The notes beneath the pieces are model-generated. The model had not been told where the DNA came from. It worked only from the letters and a program-made list of their open reading frames with translations, and searched no databases. DNA of 64,000 nt, from NCBI RefSeq assembly GCF_030035675.1, contig NC_084480.1, positions 115,287,238 through 115,351,237 of the forward strand, in the 5' to 3' direction. Below, one piece after another: positions 43,196 to 53,066 of the stretch. The stretch is from Rhineura floridana. Its lineage: Eukaryota; Chordata; Lepidosauria; Squamata; Rhineuridae. Both the position numbers and the translations under genes were made by a program. Position 1 is the first letter of the stretch; each line of letters opens with the position of its first letter.

Positions 43196-43710
43196 GATTT
43201 TGTGTCTGAGTATGGGGCAAGATCAGTAATGGGATTACAGGTACTCTGTGAACATGGCTGATCTTTAATTAATTTCAACAAATTATGAAACCACTCATAG
43301 AAAAAAGTCCAACAGGGGTCTGGATGTACTCTTGTTTTGGACTTTAAACTAATGATTGAGTGTTTTGTGTTCACCATGAAAAATTATTTATTTATTACAT
43401 TTATACCCTGCCTTCCTTTTCATGATAGAAGCCCAAGGCAGCCTGCATATGGTTCCCAGGCTGTCTCCCATCCAGGCACTGACCAGACCTGACCCTGCTT
43501 AGCTTCAGCAGTGCTGGCCTCATGTGCCTTCAGACCATAGCCTGGGACCACAAAACTTAGAGGGTTGTTAAGCAAACCTCTCTGAGTTCAGGACTATATG
43601 TTTTGTAAGATTTTGTTGTGAAATTATTGCATGGAGGTATTTTCCATTTAACATTGCAGAATGCTAAAACTCCATGCTGGCTATACACTCCCATGGCTGT
43701 ATAATAAATA
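43196..43710 (+). repeat. RepX interspersed repeat, 3' half, split by a 5S SINE
   Basis: GAGTATGGGGCAAGATCAGT, CTCTGTGAACATGGCTGAT, TTAGAGGGTTGTTAAGCAA and TTTTCCATTTAACATTGC recur in the same order at 45,570-45,960 and, reversed, at 58,955-59,345. The family is not classified. The SINE at 43,384-43,555 interrupts it. Confidence 0.7.
43384..43555 (-). mobile_element. 5S-rRNA-derived SINE with LINE-type tail
   Basis: The right part is the complement of a 5S rRNA promoter region: GTCTCCCATCCAGGCACTGA and CCCTGCTTAGCTTCAGCA correspond to the ends of GAAGCTAAGCAGGGTC..GGATGGGAGAC. The left part is the tail TTATTTATTACATTTATACC, CTGCCTTCC, AGCCCAAGGCAGCC, shared with LINE tails elsewhere in the window. 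Such 5S-headed SINEs are known from squamates. It lies within RepX and so postdates it. Confidence 0.82.
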
Positions 43711-44469
43711 CACATGACTTCATAAGAGCACTTTAGAAGATATCAAAGGGGATACAACATCCTTATTGCTTCCAGATCATCACATAGAGATTGATAGTTA
43801 TGTTATATTCTGAATGTTTGTAGGGTGTGTGCGTGCGTGCGTGCGTGTGGAATTGAGCCATCAGGGAACAATAATATAGACTAACAGTGAGATTCTTCCT
43901 AATACACTGTTGTAAACTGGGCGACTGGGAAATGTCCTCATTGTTACAGGTTCTGATGGTCTTCAAGTACTTTTGCACATTGTAGAAAGAAAGTGAATAA
44001 AAGAAAATTCAGTGCCCTGGACTAAAATGCATGAAAACAAATGGTTCTGTTTTCTTGAAGGCAGATGGAGATACTATAAAAAGATCTTTTACTGAAAGAA
44101 ATTCATGCTCTGCACATAATGGCTTAAAGAAAGCAATTGTACATGACACAAAATCAGAGGTGAACAAAGGAGGGGAGATGAGAACAGAAAAGTGTGCCTA
44201 TTGCAATCTTTTGCTAGGGATGGTAAAGAGAAGGGCAAAATATGGACAAACGCAAAAGGATCTGAGAAGGGGGGATATTAAAAAACTTGAAAGATTTTTT
44301 TTCTGCAACTCACAACAAATATGCAGTGTGTACTTCCAAATGTATGTGGCTGTACAGAATATATGATGTTGTGAGGTATCATACAACAATTATATGAAAG
44401 CAAGCAAAGTCAGTTCAGGTTCTCCCAATATTTATTCCTCATCTAATGTGATCATCAAACAGAAATGAG
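43711..44469. other. unique DNA, no convincing gene
   Basis: A GTGC-type run lies at about 43,824-43,848. A 111-codon frame at 44,031-44,366 has no recognised motif. Confidence 0.35.
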
Positions 44470-44585
44470 CAGAGCTTGGAAAAGTTACTTTTTTGAACTA
44501 CAACTCCCATCAGCCCAATCCAGTGGCCATGCTGGCTGGGGCTGATGGGAGTTATAGTTTAAAAAAGTAACTTTTCCAAGCTCTG
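44470..44585. mobile_element. hAT-type palindromic MITE (116 bp)
   Basis: CAGAGCTTGGAAAAGTTAC and GTAACTTTTCCAAGCTCTG are exact inverted ends, and GAAATGAG is duplicated exactly at 44,462-44,469 and 44,586-44,593. Same family as 260-375, and better preserved. Confidence 0.9.
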
Positions 44586-44989
44586 GAAATGAGGATAGCG
44601 ATCTGCTGGGGGGGGGGGGCTGATTATAGGCTTGATTCGCAATGGATGTAAGGGTCACCAAGAATCATCAGGGTTGGGGAACAGATTTAGCCACCACAGC
44701 CTTAATAACATTACTGAATTCACTAATAGGCAAAAAAACCTTGCGGTTTAAGAATGTACCTATAGCCCACAGATATTTCTATCAAACTTTAAAAAGCAGG
44801 GAAATTGGGCAGCTATAGTGAATGCACTAGGGGAGCAGGAGACCTGAACTCCTCTCTGAGATATTGTACTGCCCTACAAATTGGTCAAAATGCAAACACA
44901 ATTTGGGTTGGTCTTTCACAGTCCAATCCACTTCCTGTGTAGCTTGGAAGAATTTTGTAACATGTGCCTCTATTACATTTTGGACAATC

Positions 44990-45125
44990 ATTATTTATTT
45001 ATCTATTTATTTAGTGTATTTATATACCGCCCCATAGCCAAAGCTCTCTGGGCAGTTTACAATAACTAAAAACATTAAAAACAAATATACAAATTTAAAA
45101 ACACATCTTTTAAAAACAATTTTAA
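44990..45125 (-). mobile_element. LINE 3' tail inserted in RepX
   Basis: (TTTA)n, then TATTTATATACCGCCCCATA and GCCAAAGCTCTCTGGGCAGT, a CR1/L2-type terminus related to 9,215-9,315. Confidence 0.7.
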
Positions 45126-45165
45126 ACAATATATCATGGCTTTTCTCAAAGCTATGGCTCAAAGC

Positions 45166-45382
45166 CAGTCACGGCTTCTCTCAAAGAATCCTGGGAAGTG
45201 TAGTTAGTGAAGGGTGCTGAGAGTTGCTAGGAGATGCCCTGTTCCCCTCACAGACCTTCAATCAGAGTGGCTGACTGTTAAACTAGTCTGGCTGCTGGAG
45301 CTCTCTCAGGGGAATAGGAGTCTCCTCTCAGCACCCTTCACAAACTACACTTCCCAGGATTCTTTGAGGGAAGCCATGACTG
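45166..45382. mobile_element. hAT-type MITE with 58-bp inverted ends, inserted in RepX
   Basis: CAGTCACGGCTTCTCTCAAA and GAATCCTGGGAAGTGTAGTT are mirrored by AACTACACTTCCCAGGATTC and TTTGAGGGAAGCCATGACTG. The two arms match over nearly 60 bases. The flanking 8-mers agree only loosely (CTCAAAGC, TCACAAGT). Confidence 0.75.
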
Positions 45383-45960
45383 TCACAAGTGAAATCAAGT
45401 CTGGTGTGGGTGTGGCCCTCTGATTAGCCAAGCCCAGCAGCTGTGAGGTTTTTAGAACACTGACAGATGGTCCTTACTGAGCATGCCCCACGTTATAATA
45501 GGCTTCCAGCCAAAATTTAAATTATTTAAAAATCAACCAGGCATTTTTTTAACTTTTAAACTGCAGAAGATGAAGGTGAGAGTATGGGGCAAGGTCAGTA
45601 TTAGGATTACAGATACTCTGTGAACATGGCTGATTTTTAATGAATTTCAACAGATTATGAGAACTCTGGAAGAAAAAAGTCCAAAAGGGCTCTGAGGTTT
45701 TTTTCTCTCTTTTTAGACTTTGAACTCTCGATTCTCTCTGACTGTTTTGTGTAATGCCATGAAAATTGAGAGGGTTGTTAAGCAAGCATTTCTGAGTTCA
45801 GAACTATGTTTTGTAAGGTTTTGTTTTGAAATGAGCTTATGGGAAGCATCAGAATGGCATGCGGGAGGTATTTTCCATTTAACATTGCGGAATGTGAAAA
45901 ATCCCCGCTGGCTATAGTATACAGCCACTGTTGTGGCTGTATAATACACAAAGAAATAAA

Positions 45961-46485
45961 CAACTGTCAATTATTCCTCAGGGGAAAGTTAAAGGCTATC
46001 TTACAGTACTATTGAGGTGAAGGCAAAACCTGCCCTCAACCTTTCCAGAAAGGCCTGCTGAGATAGAATCATGTCTGCAAAGAGCTCCAAGCCACTGCAA
46101 GCAAGCGCATGGCTTTTCTAAAATGTTTAAAGAAAATAAGAAGAGCCCTTGGCACTGCTACCCTCGGCCCCCCCACTAGAAAGAAAATGATATTCTTCCT
46201 TCCCCTTGCTTTTTTCAGAAACAACTTCCTTTTACTTCTTTGACTACTCAAAATGAAGGTCATTTGGCAAAGCCCTAATTTTGACAAGCCTTTTGCTAAT
46301 AATGGTTTGCACACATCCATTTTTTTCCGTTCAAAGCATTTCATATATGTACATATCTCAATTGTACTTGCAACAACTCCATAGAGCAGGGCAGTATAAT
46401 TATCCCCATAATGTAGATCAGTGGCAGGGTTGACTGAGGTGCTACTGCCTTGCCTAAGGCTACCTAATGAATTCATAATAATAAT
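45961..46485. other. unique DNA, no feature seen
   Basis: No recognised element before the LINE tail. Confidence 0.4.
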
Positions 46486-48691
46486 AATAAATTTTATTTT
46501 TCAGCCGCCTATCTGTCCGGGTTAGGGACACTCTAGGCGATGAACAACAAGAATAAAAACAACATATACATCAACATAATCAAATTTTAAGCTAAAAAAC
46601 CATTCATTAATTCAATTATAACATAAGTTAATCTGTCCCAATCTTGTAGGCCTGCCTGAACAGCCAGGTCTTCGAGGCTCGGCGATAGCTGGACAGGGAG
46701 GGAGCATGTCTGAGATCGAAAGGGAGAGAGTTCCAGAGGGTGGGGGCCACAACAGAGAATGCCCTCTCTCTGGTCCGTACCAGCCTAGCTATTCTCACCG
46801 GTGGGACCGAGAGAAGGTCTTGCGAGGCTGATCTCGTCAGGCGGCACAATCGGTGATTCTGGAGGCGTTCCTTCAGATATACTGGGCCGAAACCGTATAG
46901 GGTTTTAAAGGTCAACACCAACACCTTGAATTGGGCCCGGTAGACAACTGGTAGCCAGTGAAGATCTAATAACACTGGGGTGATATGATCCCAGCGACGG
47001 CTATGCGTAATCAAGCGTGCCGCCGCGTTCTGTACCAGCTGTAATTTCCAGACCGCTTTCAAGGGTAACCCCACGTAGAGCGCATTGCAGTAGTCTAAGT
47101 GAGAGGAGACCAGGGCATGTATCACCTGAGAGAGCAGGTGAACAGGAAGATAGGGACGCAGTCTCCGTATCAGATGTAATTGATACCAAGCTGCCCGGCT
47201 CACTGCTGTAATCTGAGCCTCCATGGACAGCTGGGAGTCAAGTATGACCCCAAGACTGCGGACCTGGTCCTTCAGGGGTAAACTTACCCCATCAAGCATC
47301 AGGTCAGTAATTCCTAACCTCCTTTTATCTCCCACAAGTAATACCTCAGTCTTGTCGGGGTTCAGCTTCAGCCTATTCCCTCCCATCCATCCACTTACGG
47401 ATTCTAGGCACTTGGACATGGTATTCACAGCCAACTCCGGTGAGGACTTAAAGGAGAGATACAGCTGAGTGTCATCTGCGTATTGATGGCACTGCAACCC
47501 AAAACTCCTGATTATTGCTCCCAGCGGTTTCACATAGATGTTGAATAGCATGGGAGAGAGGATAGAACCCTGTGGCACTCCACAATGAAGAGGCCAAGGG
47601 TCTGAAACCTCATCTTCCAATGCCACCCATTGCTGCCTATCTGAGAGATAGGAACGGAACCACTGCAAGACAGTGCCTCCTATTCCTAATCCCTCTAGGC
47701 GGTTTAAAAGGATAACGTGGTCAACGGTATCGAAAGCCACTGAGAGGTCCAGGAGGACAAGGAAGGTGTATTCACCCCTATCCAATGCCCTCTGTATATA
47801 ATCTACCAGAGCAACCAAGGCTGTTTCCGTACCATGACCAGTCCTAAAACCCGATTGGTATGGATCTAAATAATCCGTTTCCTCCAAGTGTGTCTGTAAT
47901 TGCGCAGCCACCACCCTGTCAATCACCTTGCCCAAGAATGGTAAATTAGAGACTGGGCGAAAGTTGTTTAACTCTTGGGGATCCAAGGATGGTTTTTTTA
48001 AGATGGGCTTTATTACCGCTTCCTTGAGGGCTGATGGCGTTGCACCTTCTTGCAAGGATGCATTCACCACCGCCTTGATCCCTTCGCCCAGTCTCTCTTT
48101 ACAGCTCATGATGAGCCATGATGGGCAAGGATCAACCAGACAGGTGGTCGGCTTCACAGTACAGAGCACCTTGTCCACTTCCTTAGAGACAAGAGGCTGA
48201 AACCGATCCCAACAGACCGGAATGCAACTGGCCGACTCTGGCCCACTTCCTGTCTCCACGGCGAGAGGAAGCGTGCTCTTCAGACGTTCGATTTTATCTG
48301 CAAAGTGTTTAGCAAAAGTATCACAGGAGATTTTAGAATGTTCCATGGGTTCCTGAGCAACTGGACCGACCAGGCTTCGGACCACTTGGAACAATCTCCT
48401 GGGACAACACTCTGCCGACGCAATAGAGGCAGCAAAGAAATTTTTCTTTGCTGCCTTTGTTGCCACCTGGTAGGCAGCTATTGCTGCTCTAACCCGTGTC
48501 CGATCGTCTTCAGTGCAAGATTTCCGCCACTGGCGCTCAAGTCGTCTCACCTCCTGTCTCAGACCCCACAGCCGTGGTGTATACCAAGGTGCTGTCTGAG
48601 TTCTGTTCAGGGGGAGAGGACGTTTCGGAGCCACCCGGTCCACTGCCCTGGTTAAAGCATGATTTGATCTGGAGACTTCCCACACATGCCC
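46486..48691 (-). mobile_element. L2 LINE, 5'-truncated, young
   Basis: The element runs on the minus strand. Its 3' end is GTTCATCGCCTAGAGTGTCC..GGCGGCTGAAAAATAAAATT with a short TTA tail (near 46,480-46,495). Its 5' edge is about 48,700, just upstream of the reverse-transcriptase linker. The apurinic endonuclease half of ORF2 and the 5'-untranslated region are absent, as in most LINE insertions. The 3'-untranslated region is about 140 bases. Older fragments of the same clade lie at 24,635, 25,130, 29,643 and 61,070. Confidence 0.92.
46628..48691 (-). CDS. L2 LINE ORF2: reverse transcriptase and C-terminal region (N-terminally truncated)
   Basis: About 687 codons without a stop. Residues quoted here count from the GTG at 48,685, which is not a true initiator: the frame simply enters from the truncated 5' side, where the nearest stop is at 48,692. 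Residues 1-220 are a basic linker with the NFFAASIASA region. The RT follows with NFRPVSNLPFLGKVID (241-256), GFRTGHGTETAL (279-290), LLDLSVAFDTVDH (311-323, catalytic Asp), GVPQGSILSPMLFNIY (369-384) and the catalytic box YADD (402-405). The C-terminal part LDYCNALYVGLP..KLQLVQNAAARLITH..ITPVLLDLHWLPV is diagnostic of the vertebrate L2 clade (CR1 superfamily). The enzyme would prime reverse transcription at a nick in target DNA, but this copy lacks its endonuclease. The open frame implies recent insertion. Confidence 0.93.
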   Translation of the reverse strand, partial: GHVWEVSRSNHALTRAVDRVAPKRPLPLNRTQTAPWYTPRLWGLRQEVRRLERQWRKSCTEDDRTRVRAAIAAYQVATKAAKKNFFAASIASAECCPRRLFQVVRSLVGPVAQEPMEHSKISCDTFAKHFADKIERLKSTLPLAVETGSGPESASCIPVCWDRFQPLVSKEVDKVLCTVKPTTCLVDPCPSWLIMSCKERLGEGIKAVVNASLQEGATPSALKEAVIKPILKKPSLDPQELNNFRPVSNLPFLGKVIDRVVAAQLQTHLEETDYLDPYQSGFRTGHGTETALVALVDYIQRALDRGEYTFLVLLDLSVAFDTVDHVILLNRLEGLGIGGTVLQWFRSYLSDRQQWVALEDEVSDPWPLHCGVPQGSILSPMLFNIYVKPLGAIIRSFGLQCHQYADDTQLYLSFKSSPELAVNTMSKCLESVSGWMGGNRLKLNPDKTEVLLVGDKRRLGITDLMLDGVSLPLKDQVRSLGVILDSQLSMEAQITAVSRAAWYQLHLIRRLRPYLPVHLLSQVIHALVSSHLDYCNALYVGLPLKAVWKLQLVQNAAARLITHSRRWDHITPVLLDLHWLPVVYRAQFKVLVLTFKTLYGFGPVYLKERLQNHRLCRLTRSASQDLLSVPPVRIARLVRTRERAFSVVAPTLWNSLPFDLRHAPSLSSYRRASKTWLFRQAYKIGTD

Positions 48692-48811
48692 TTAGTCCGC
48701 TCATGCTCTACATCAGTGCATAGTCAAGTCTTTCTCCTTTGCTGTTCCAAGAGTTTATATATTAAGCACACTCCTTTTCCAGAGGGAATGTGTCGGATAA
48801 GGGCATAGTCA

Positions 48812-48970
48812 GAGGGTACCCAATGCAGCCATCTTGCTGAAGCTAAACTAATCTTGACCTGGTGACGGTGCTTGAAAAGGAGACCACCTAGTAAGCTATG
48901 TACCTTGAGTTCCATGATGGAAGAAAGGTTGGATATAAATGTACTAAAATATATTTTGAAATAAAATAAG
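48812..48970 (+). mobile_element. 5S-rRNA-derived SINE, diverged
   Basis: GAAGCTAAACTAATCTTGAC, CTGGTGACGGTGCTTGAAAA and GGAGACCACC follow the 5S rRNA order GAAGCTAAGCAGGGTC..CCTGG..GTACTTGGATGGGAGACC, ending with GGTTGGATATAAATGTACT and an A-rich tail. It is more diverged than the copy at 43,384-43,555. Confidence 0.7.
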
Positions 48971-49890
48971 CAAGCTTTCAAACATTTTTTAACTCTTGTC
49001 TCAGTCATAGATACCAAAGATAGCAACCTTGTATGTTAACTTCAGCATAAATCTGCAACATTTGCAATATTAATGCATTCCGTATTCACCCTTCTTTGCT
49101 TTAATTAGCTGTCTTGGAGATTGGGCATTAGCCTTTGATTAAGAAGCATTTCCTAAAATGAGATGGGGGGAGCATCTTCTGTGTTTCTAATTTCTTCTGA
49201 TGTTAATCACATGTTTTCAATATGTGTTGACGATGCCGAAGATGAAAGACTTAAAAACAGGCCAGACAGAAGGCGACATAAAAATAATTTAAAAAATCTG
49301 TTTAATTAGCATCTATTTTTGCAGTCCTTTTTGATATCTCAATTTAGATACTTACCCTCACTTTAAATCTATTACATCTCAGTTGTGTCTCTACCAAGCT
49401 GTCAGATAAACTGAATTAATCTTTTGTGCTTAGATTTTGGAAAAAAATATATTAAAAATACAAGAGGTTGTTTATGCATTATTTTTGTCTGAGGTTCAGC
49501 TCCCATACATTAACTAGACTTAATTAAACTTCCTGCCAAAGAAAAAGGCCTTATTATGTATAATAAAGGATTATTTATGTATTCTGAAGTAGTCAATTTG
49601 TTTGCTATTTGGAAAATGCACATTGTACAAGGTTTTTTTTCTTTTTATTGCTGTGTAATCCTGTGTACTGGGCAGGCTGAAGTTTCATATACGCTACTTA
49701 TGTGCCCTGTCACACAAATGGTCTTTGATTTGCCATTTCTTCTACAAATAGTTTACTGGGCATACAATTTTGCATATAGGATGCAGTTTATTCCCCACCC
49801 CACCCGCAAATCAGAAATGAAGACATGTATTAATGTATTGTATTTATTAACTGACAAGATTTGCAGCATGAACATCAGGGTAGCTGCAAG
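48971..49890. other. AT-rich unique DNA, possible conserved non-coding block
   Basis: No repeat recognised. 49,190-49,560 has an even AT-rich texture with GTTTAATTAGC and TAATTAAAC homeodomain-like cores. Conservation cannot be judged from one sequence. Confidence 0.35.
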
Positions 49891-49955
49891 TTATTATTTA
49901 TTATTTATTAGATTTATATCCAGCTCTTCCTCCCAGGAGCCCAGGGCGGCAAAAG
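49891..49955 (-). repeat. LINE/SINE 3' tail
   Basis: (TTA)n, then GATTTATATCCAGCTCTTCC and TCCCAGGAGCCCAGGGCGGC, as at 41,655 and 51,695. Confidence 0.7.
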
Positions 49956-51479
49956 CCTTTATGTAGGACCCTGCAACTCAAGTGCCAACTCTCCTGCTAT
50001 CAAGCCGTGATGGGCAATTGCACCAGACCTGTCACCTGACTGTTCTGTGTTTGCCCTTTCCTGCTTATGGTTTGCATTGGAGGCACCTAACCATTCCATG
50101 CCACCATGGCCTAGCAGCCCCTAAATATGATGAAACTGCCAGAGCCCAAGAGTAGCTTTCTTTCTGAATCTCCTCACACTGGGCAGCTTTGGAGGTTGGA
50201 TAAGTTCAGTTTCACCCTGAACGTGACTCAGTCTACTCACCACTTTAATTCAGCATAACTTCTTCTCTGTGCCATGATAGAAGGGTGTCAAATTACCCAG
50301 TCTCTGCATTTTAGAAAACCTTTTTCATTATACAGTATGAAGTAGTTGGGGGGGGATGCCTTCAGTGTGACAGTTAAGAGAGCTACTGAGCTCTACAACC
50401 AATGATTAGCTCATTCCCACTGTGAGCCACAGAAGAAATGGTGGATGAGTCACTCAGAGCAATGCTATGCTCAGGAAGAGGTGTAGCTGGCTTTTAAAGC
50501 TTGCCATCAGCCACCTTCAATTGGATGGCATATTCTGTTCTAGGGAATGTGCCAACATTTCATCTTCATCCTTGTGTGTAATGTGTGTGTGGGCAAAATT
50601 GACCAATACCTGAAAAACCCCTGATGGGAGCACCACTTTTGAACTTTCATTGTGGTTTCTTTTTATACTAGAGTTGGTTCCTTATAACCAGAGATGCAGA
50701 TGATCCATGGTGATAATCACCCAAGTTTAAAACAATGACCAGGGGCAGGGTGGGAGGGTTAAGTCCCTACCCTTTTCCATAATGGCACTCTTACGTGCAA
50801 AGTGATAATATCTCCAGACATGATGGAACTTGTTATCTGCTAGACACAATGGAGGCTAGTTACTGGGCAATTAACTGAAGCAAGAAACCCCTCGACGCAA
50901 GCCACGTGGAATGCACATGAGACTACATGACCAAAGCACAGAGAGGAAGTCTCACTGGTATGAACAGTTGCTCCCTACAGCTCCGTGGTAGCAACTGTGA
51001 TTAGTTCTGCTTTGGGGGTCAGGAAATACACATGTTTTGCCTTAATAAATTGCCAGCTGTTGATGCTGAGCTAAAAGCCTGCTGGATTCTCAAGTATTTC
51101 TGTATTGAATAAATTTTGAATTGTCTATGGAGTTCTAGCCTACCTATCCATGGTCTACAGTTGTTAAAAATTTAATAAAGCAAAGATAGAGAGATCAATT
51201 TGCTAACAAGTATGAGATGAAATATTTCCTCTGAACAAAAGCATTCATACGAAGCTCCACACACAGAGGAGTGCTGAAAAATAAATCTGGTGTAGAAAAC
51301 ACCCATTTTGAGGGGCAAGAATTTGACAGATCTGACACCACTATTTTATCATCATTGGGTTTTAAGCGCCAATGAGGAAATTTAGAAACAAAGACCTCTG
51401 GGAATGACTGCAATAGCTGTGAGAACCAGAGAATGCCACTGGGGAAAAGGCCATTTTGGTGGTGGCACCCCAACTCGCC
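49956..51479. other. unique DNA, possible old retroelement end
   Basis: No gene recognised. Two AATAAA signals (near 51,043 and 51,107) with TGCCAGCTGTTGATGCTGAG between them have an LTR-like look, but no boundaries are found, so I do not call an element. Confidence 0.3.
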
Positions 51480-51655
51480 TGGAGCCTACTCAGATGTCAT
51501 TTTTATTTTCTGAGGCTCTCTAATTTGTGCATACTTTAATGTGCTTTATGTTGCTTTTTATTATTTTTATTTATTCTGTTATATTTTTTTTTAACCTTAT
51601 TGTAAGCTGCCCCCAAACCTTGGCAATAGGGCAGCCTAGAAATATCACAAAGAAA
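51480..51655 (+). mobile_element. L2/CR1-type LINE 3' end fragment
   Basis: TTATTGTAAGCTGCCCCCAA followed by GGCAATAGGGCAGCCTAGAA matches LINE 3' ends such as 35,500-35,650. Confidence 0.6.
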
Positions 51656-51694
51656 CAAATGAAAAGTTTACAGTTTACCGTAAACTGACAGAGA

Positions 51695-51772
51695 TCTTAT
51701 TATTTATTTATTTATTTATTATTTTATTTATATCCTGCCCTTCCTCCAAGCAGGAGCCCAGGGCGGCATCTT
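51695..51772 (-). repeat. LINE/SINE 3' tail
   Basis: (TTTA)n, TTTATATCCTGCCCTTCCTC and AGGAGCCCAGGGCGGC, minus-strand. Confidence 0.7.
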
Positions 51773-52321
51773 TGCTTTCTGGGCATGCTCCTGGAAACAA
51801 GAACAGAGCATTGAAACCAGCATCAGGGAGTTACCCGACTCCAGTTTAAGTTAGGTAATTATAACACATTATAAGGAGCCTGGGCAGCTGTGAATTTGCT
51901 GCCACTAAGGAGATAACTATCAGTAAGCAATGGTTAAATATCATAGAATCATAGATTAGACTGGCTTGGCTGGCTGGATGGGAGCAACATCTCCTGCTGT
52001 ACTGTGTGAACAAGTGGAATTAACATGTATGGAAGGCAGAAGAGGAATAACGGAGATTGGCACAGGAGAGGGCTTAATTTGTTTGTCGTCTTCTCTCAAA
52101 ACTGGGGATGAGTTGATTTCCTCACCTCTGCTGCAAAATTGTTCCAAGAGTCCAACATCCATTTGCTTCTGAGAGGCCTTCAGGGTTTCAAATAGTGCTG
52201 TGTCAAAATCTGTTCTCTAATTTTTAAGAGCTTCTTCCATTATGAAAGAGGCTTCCATATTTCTACCTTTCTCAAGGCATCAGAAATTTTTTAGAATTCC
52301 GGTGGGTCTGGGATTTGAGCT
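51773..52321. other. unique DNA, no feature seen
   Basis: No recognised element. Confidence 0.4.
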
Positions 52322-52425
52322 TACCAATCAATCAAATTTATTGTGCGGTCATAGACCCGTTATACATATAAAAGATTAAAACAAGCAAGATAAAATAAAA
52401 TAAAAGATAAAAAGATGTACAACCC
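52322..52425 (-). repeat. LINE 3' tail (ATCAATCAAATTTATT type)
   Basis: AATCAATCAAATTTATTGTG followed by CGGTCATAGACCCGTTATAC and an A/ATAAA-rich stretch looks like the reversed terminus of a LINE or LINE-tailed SINE different from the L2 tails elsewhere. Confidence 0.45.
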
Positions 52426-53066
52426 TATTGAGCTTACCCTATTGTTGTGAGGTAGCTGGGGGTGATGTGTGCATGTGTGTTCATTATGCATTTCCCAGCA
52501 CTCTTCAACCTCCCCATCTGCCTGTGCCTCCTGATTTGAAAAAGCCCCATGGAAGGAATTATCTTATGATGTCTTCCACTGGACTTCAACGGAAAACCAG
52601 ATAGCCAGGAAGGTTGCAGTGTGCAGAGCTCTGGTGATATTATTTGTAGAATAATACACCTTACCCCTAAGGTAAGATAAGCATGACAGAAACTCTGCAT
52701 CCTACTCATGAGAATTTCACCAAGGTTTTCTCTCCCCATTGATAAATTTTTGACTGCAATTTCCTTTCTCATTAATTGATGGAAAATGGTAAAACAAACC
52801 ACAGGAGAAATTTTCAACACAGCGCTATTTTTGAAATGTCAGGGTTACTTCTGTGCATAACCCTGAAGTTGGAGAAACAATGAAAGAAATGTACAAAAAT
52901 ACACATTCTGGGTTTTTGAAATATAAAAGTGTGTTTTTTTACTTAAAAACAAAAACAAAAATGCATTGCTGCACTGGTATACTACAATACTGCTCTGTGT
53001 TTTTACCCCAAAGAAACAGGAGAGGGGGCAGAAATCCATCCTCACCTGGCTTGCAAGATTCCATAA
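52426..53066. other. unique DNA, no feature seen
   Basis: No recognised element. Confidence 0.4.

Larger units (their letters stand above)
44712..45960 (+). repeat. RepX interspersed repeat, longest copy, with two later insertions
   Basis: The first part (44,712-44,985) has TTCACTAATAGGCAAAAAAA, CCTTGCGGTTTAAGAATG, TTTCTATCAAACTTTAAAA and CACAGTCCAATCCACTTCC. The second part (about 45,440-45,960) has TTTTAGAACACTGACAGATG and the sequence shared with 43,196-43,710. The order is confirmed by the reversed copy at 58,955-59,850. A LINE tail (44,990-45,125) and a hAT MITE (45,166-45,382) lie between. No coding frame is recognised. I cannot assign a superfamily. Confidence 0.7.

Noticed and set aside
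43450-43530. 5S rRNA gene on the minus strand
   Set aside because: Only the internal promoter part is present, diverged, and fused to a LINE-type tail inside another repeat: a SINE.
44031-44366. 111-codon plus-strand frame
   Set aside because: No recognisable domain, no splice sites with matching phase and no neighbouring exon; likely chance.
47001-48723. Plus-strand open frames of 60-116 codons opposite the L2 ORF
   Set aside because: They are antisense shadows of the intact minus-strand ORF2.
50690-51190. Possible LTR with two AATAAA signals
   Set aside because: No terminal inverted dinucleotides, target duplication or second copy could be found.
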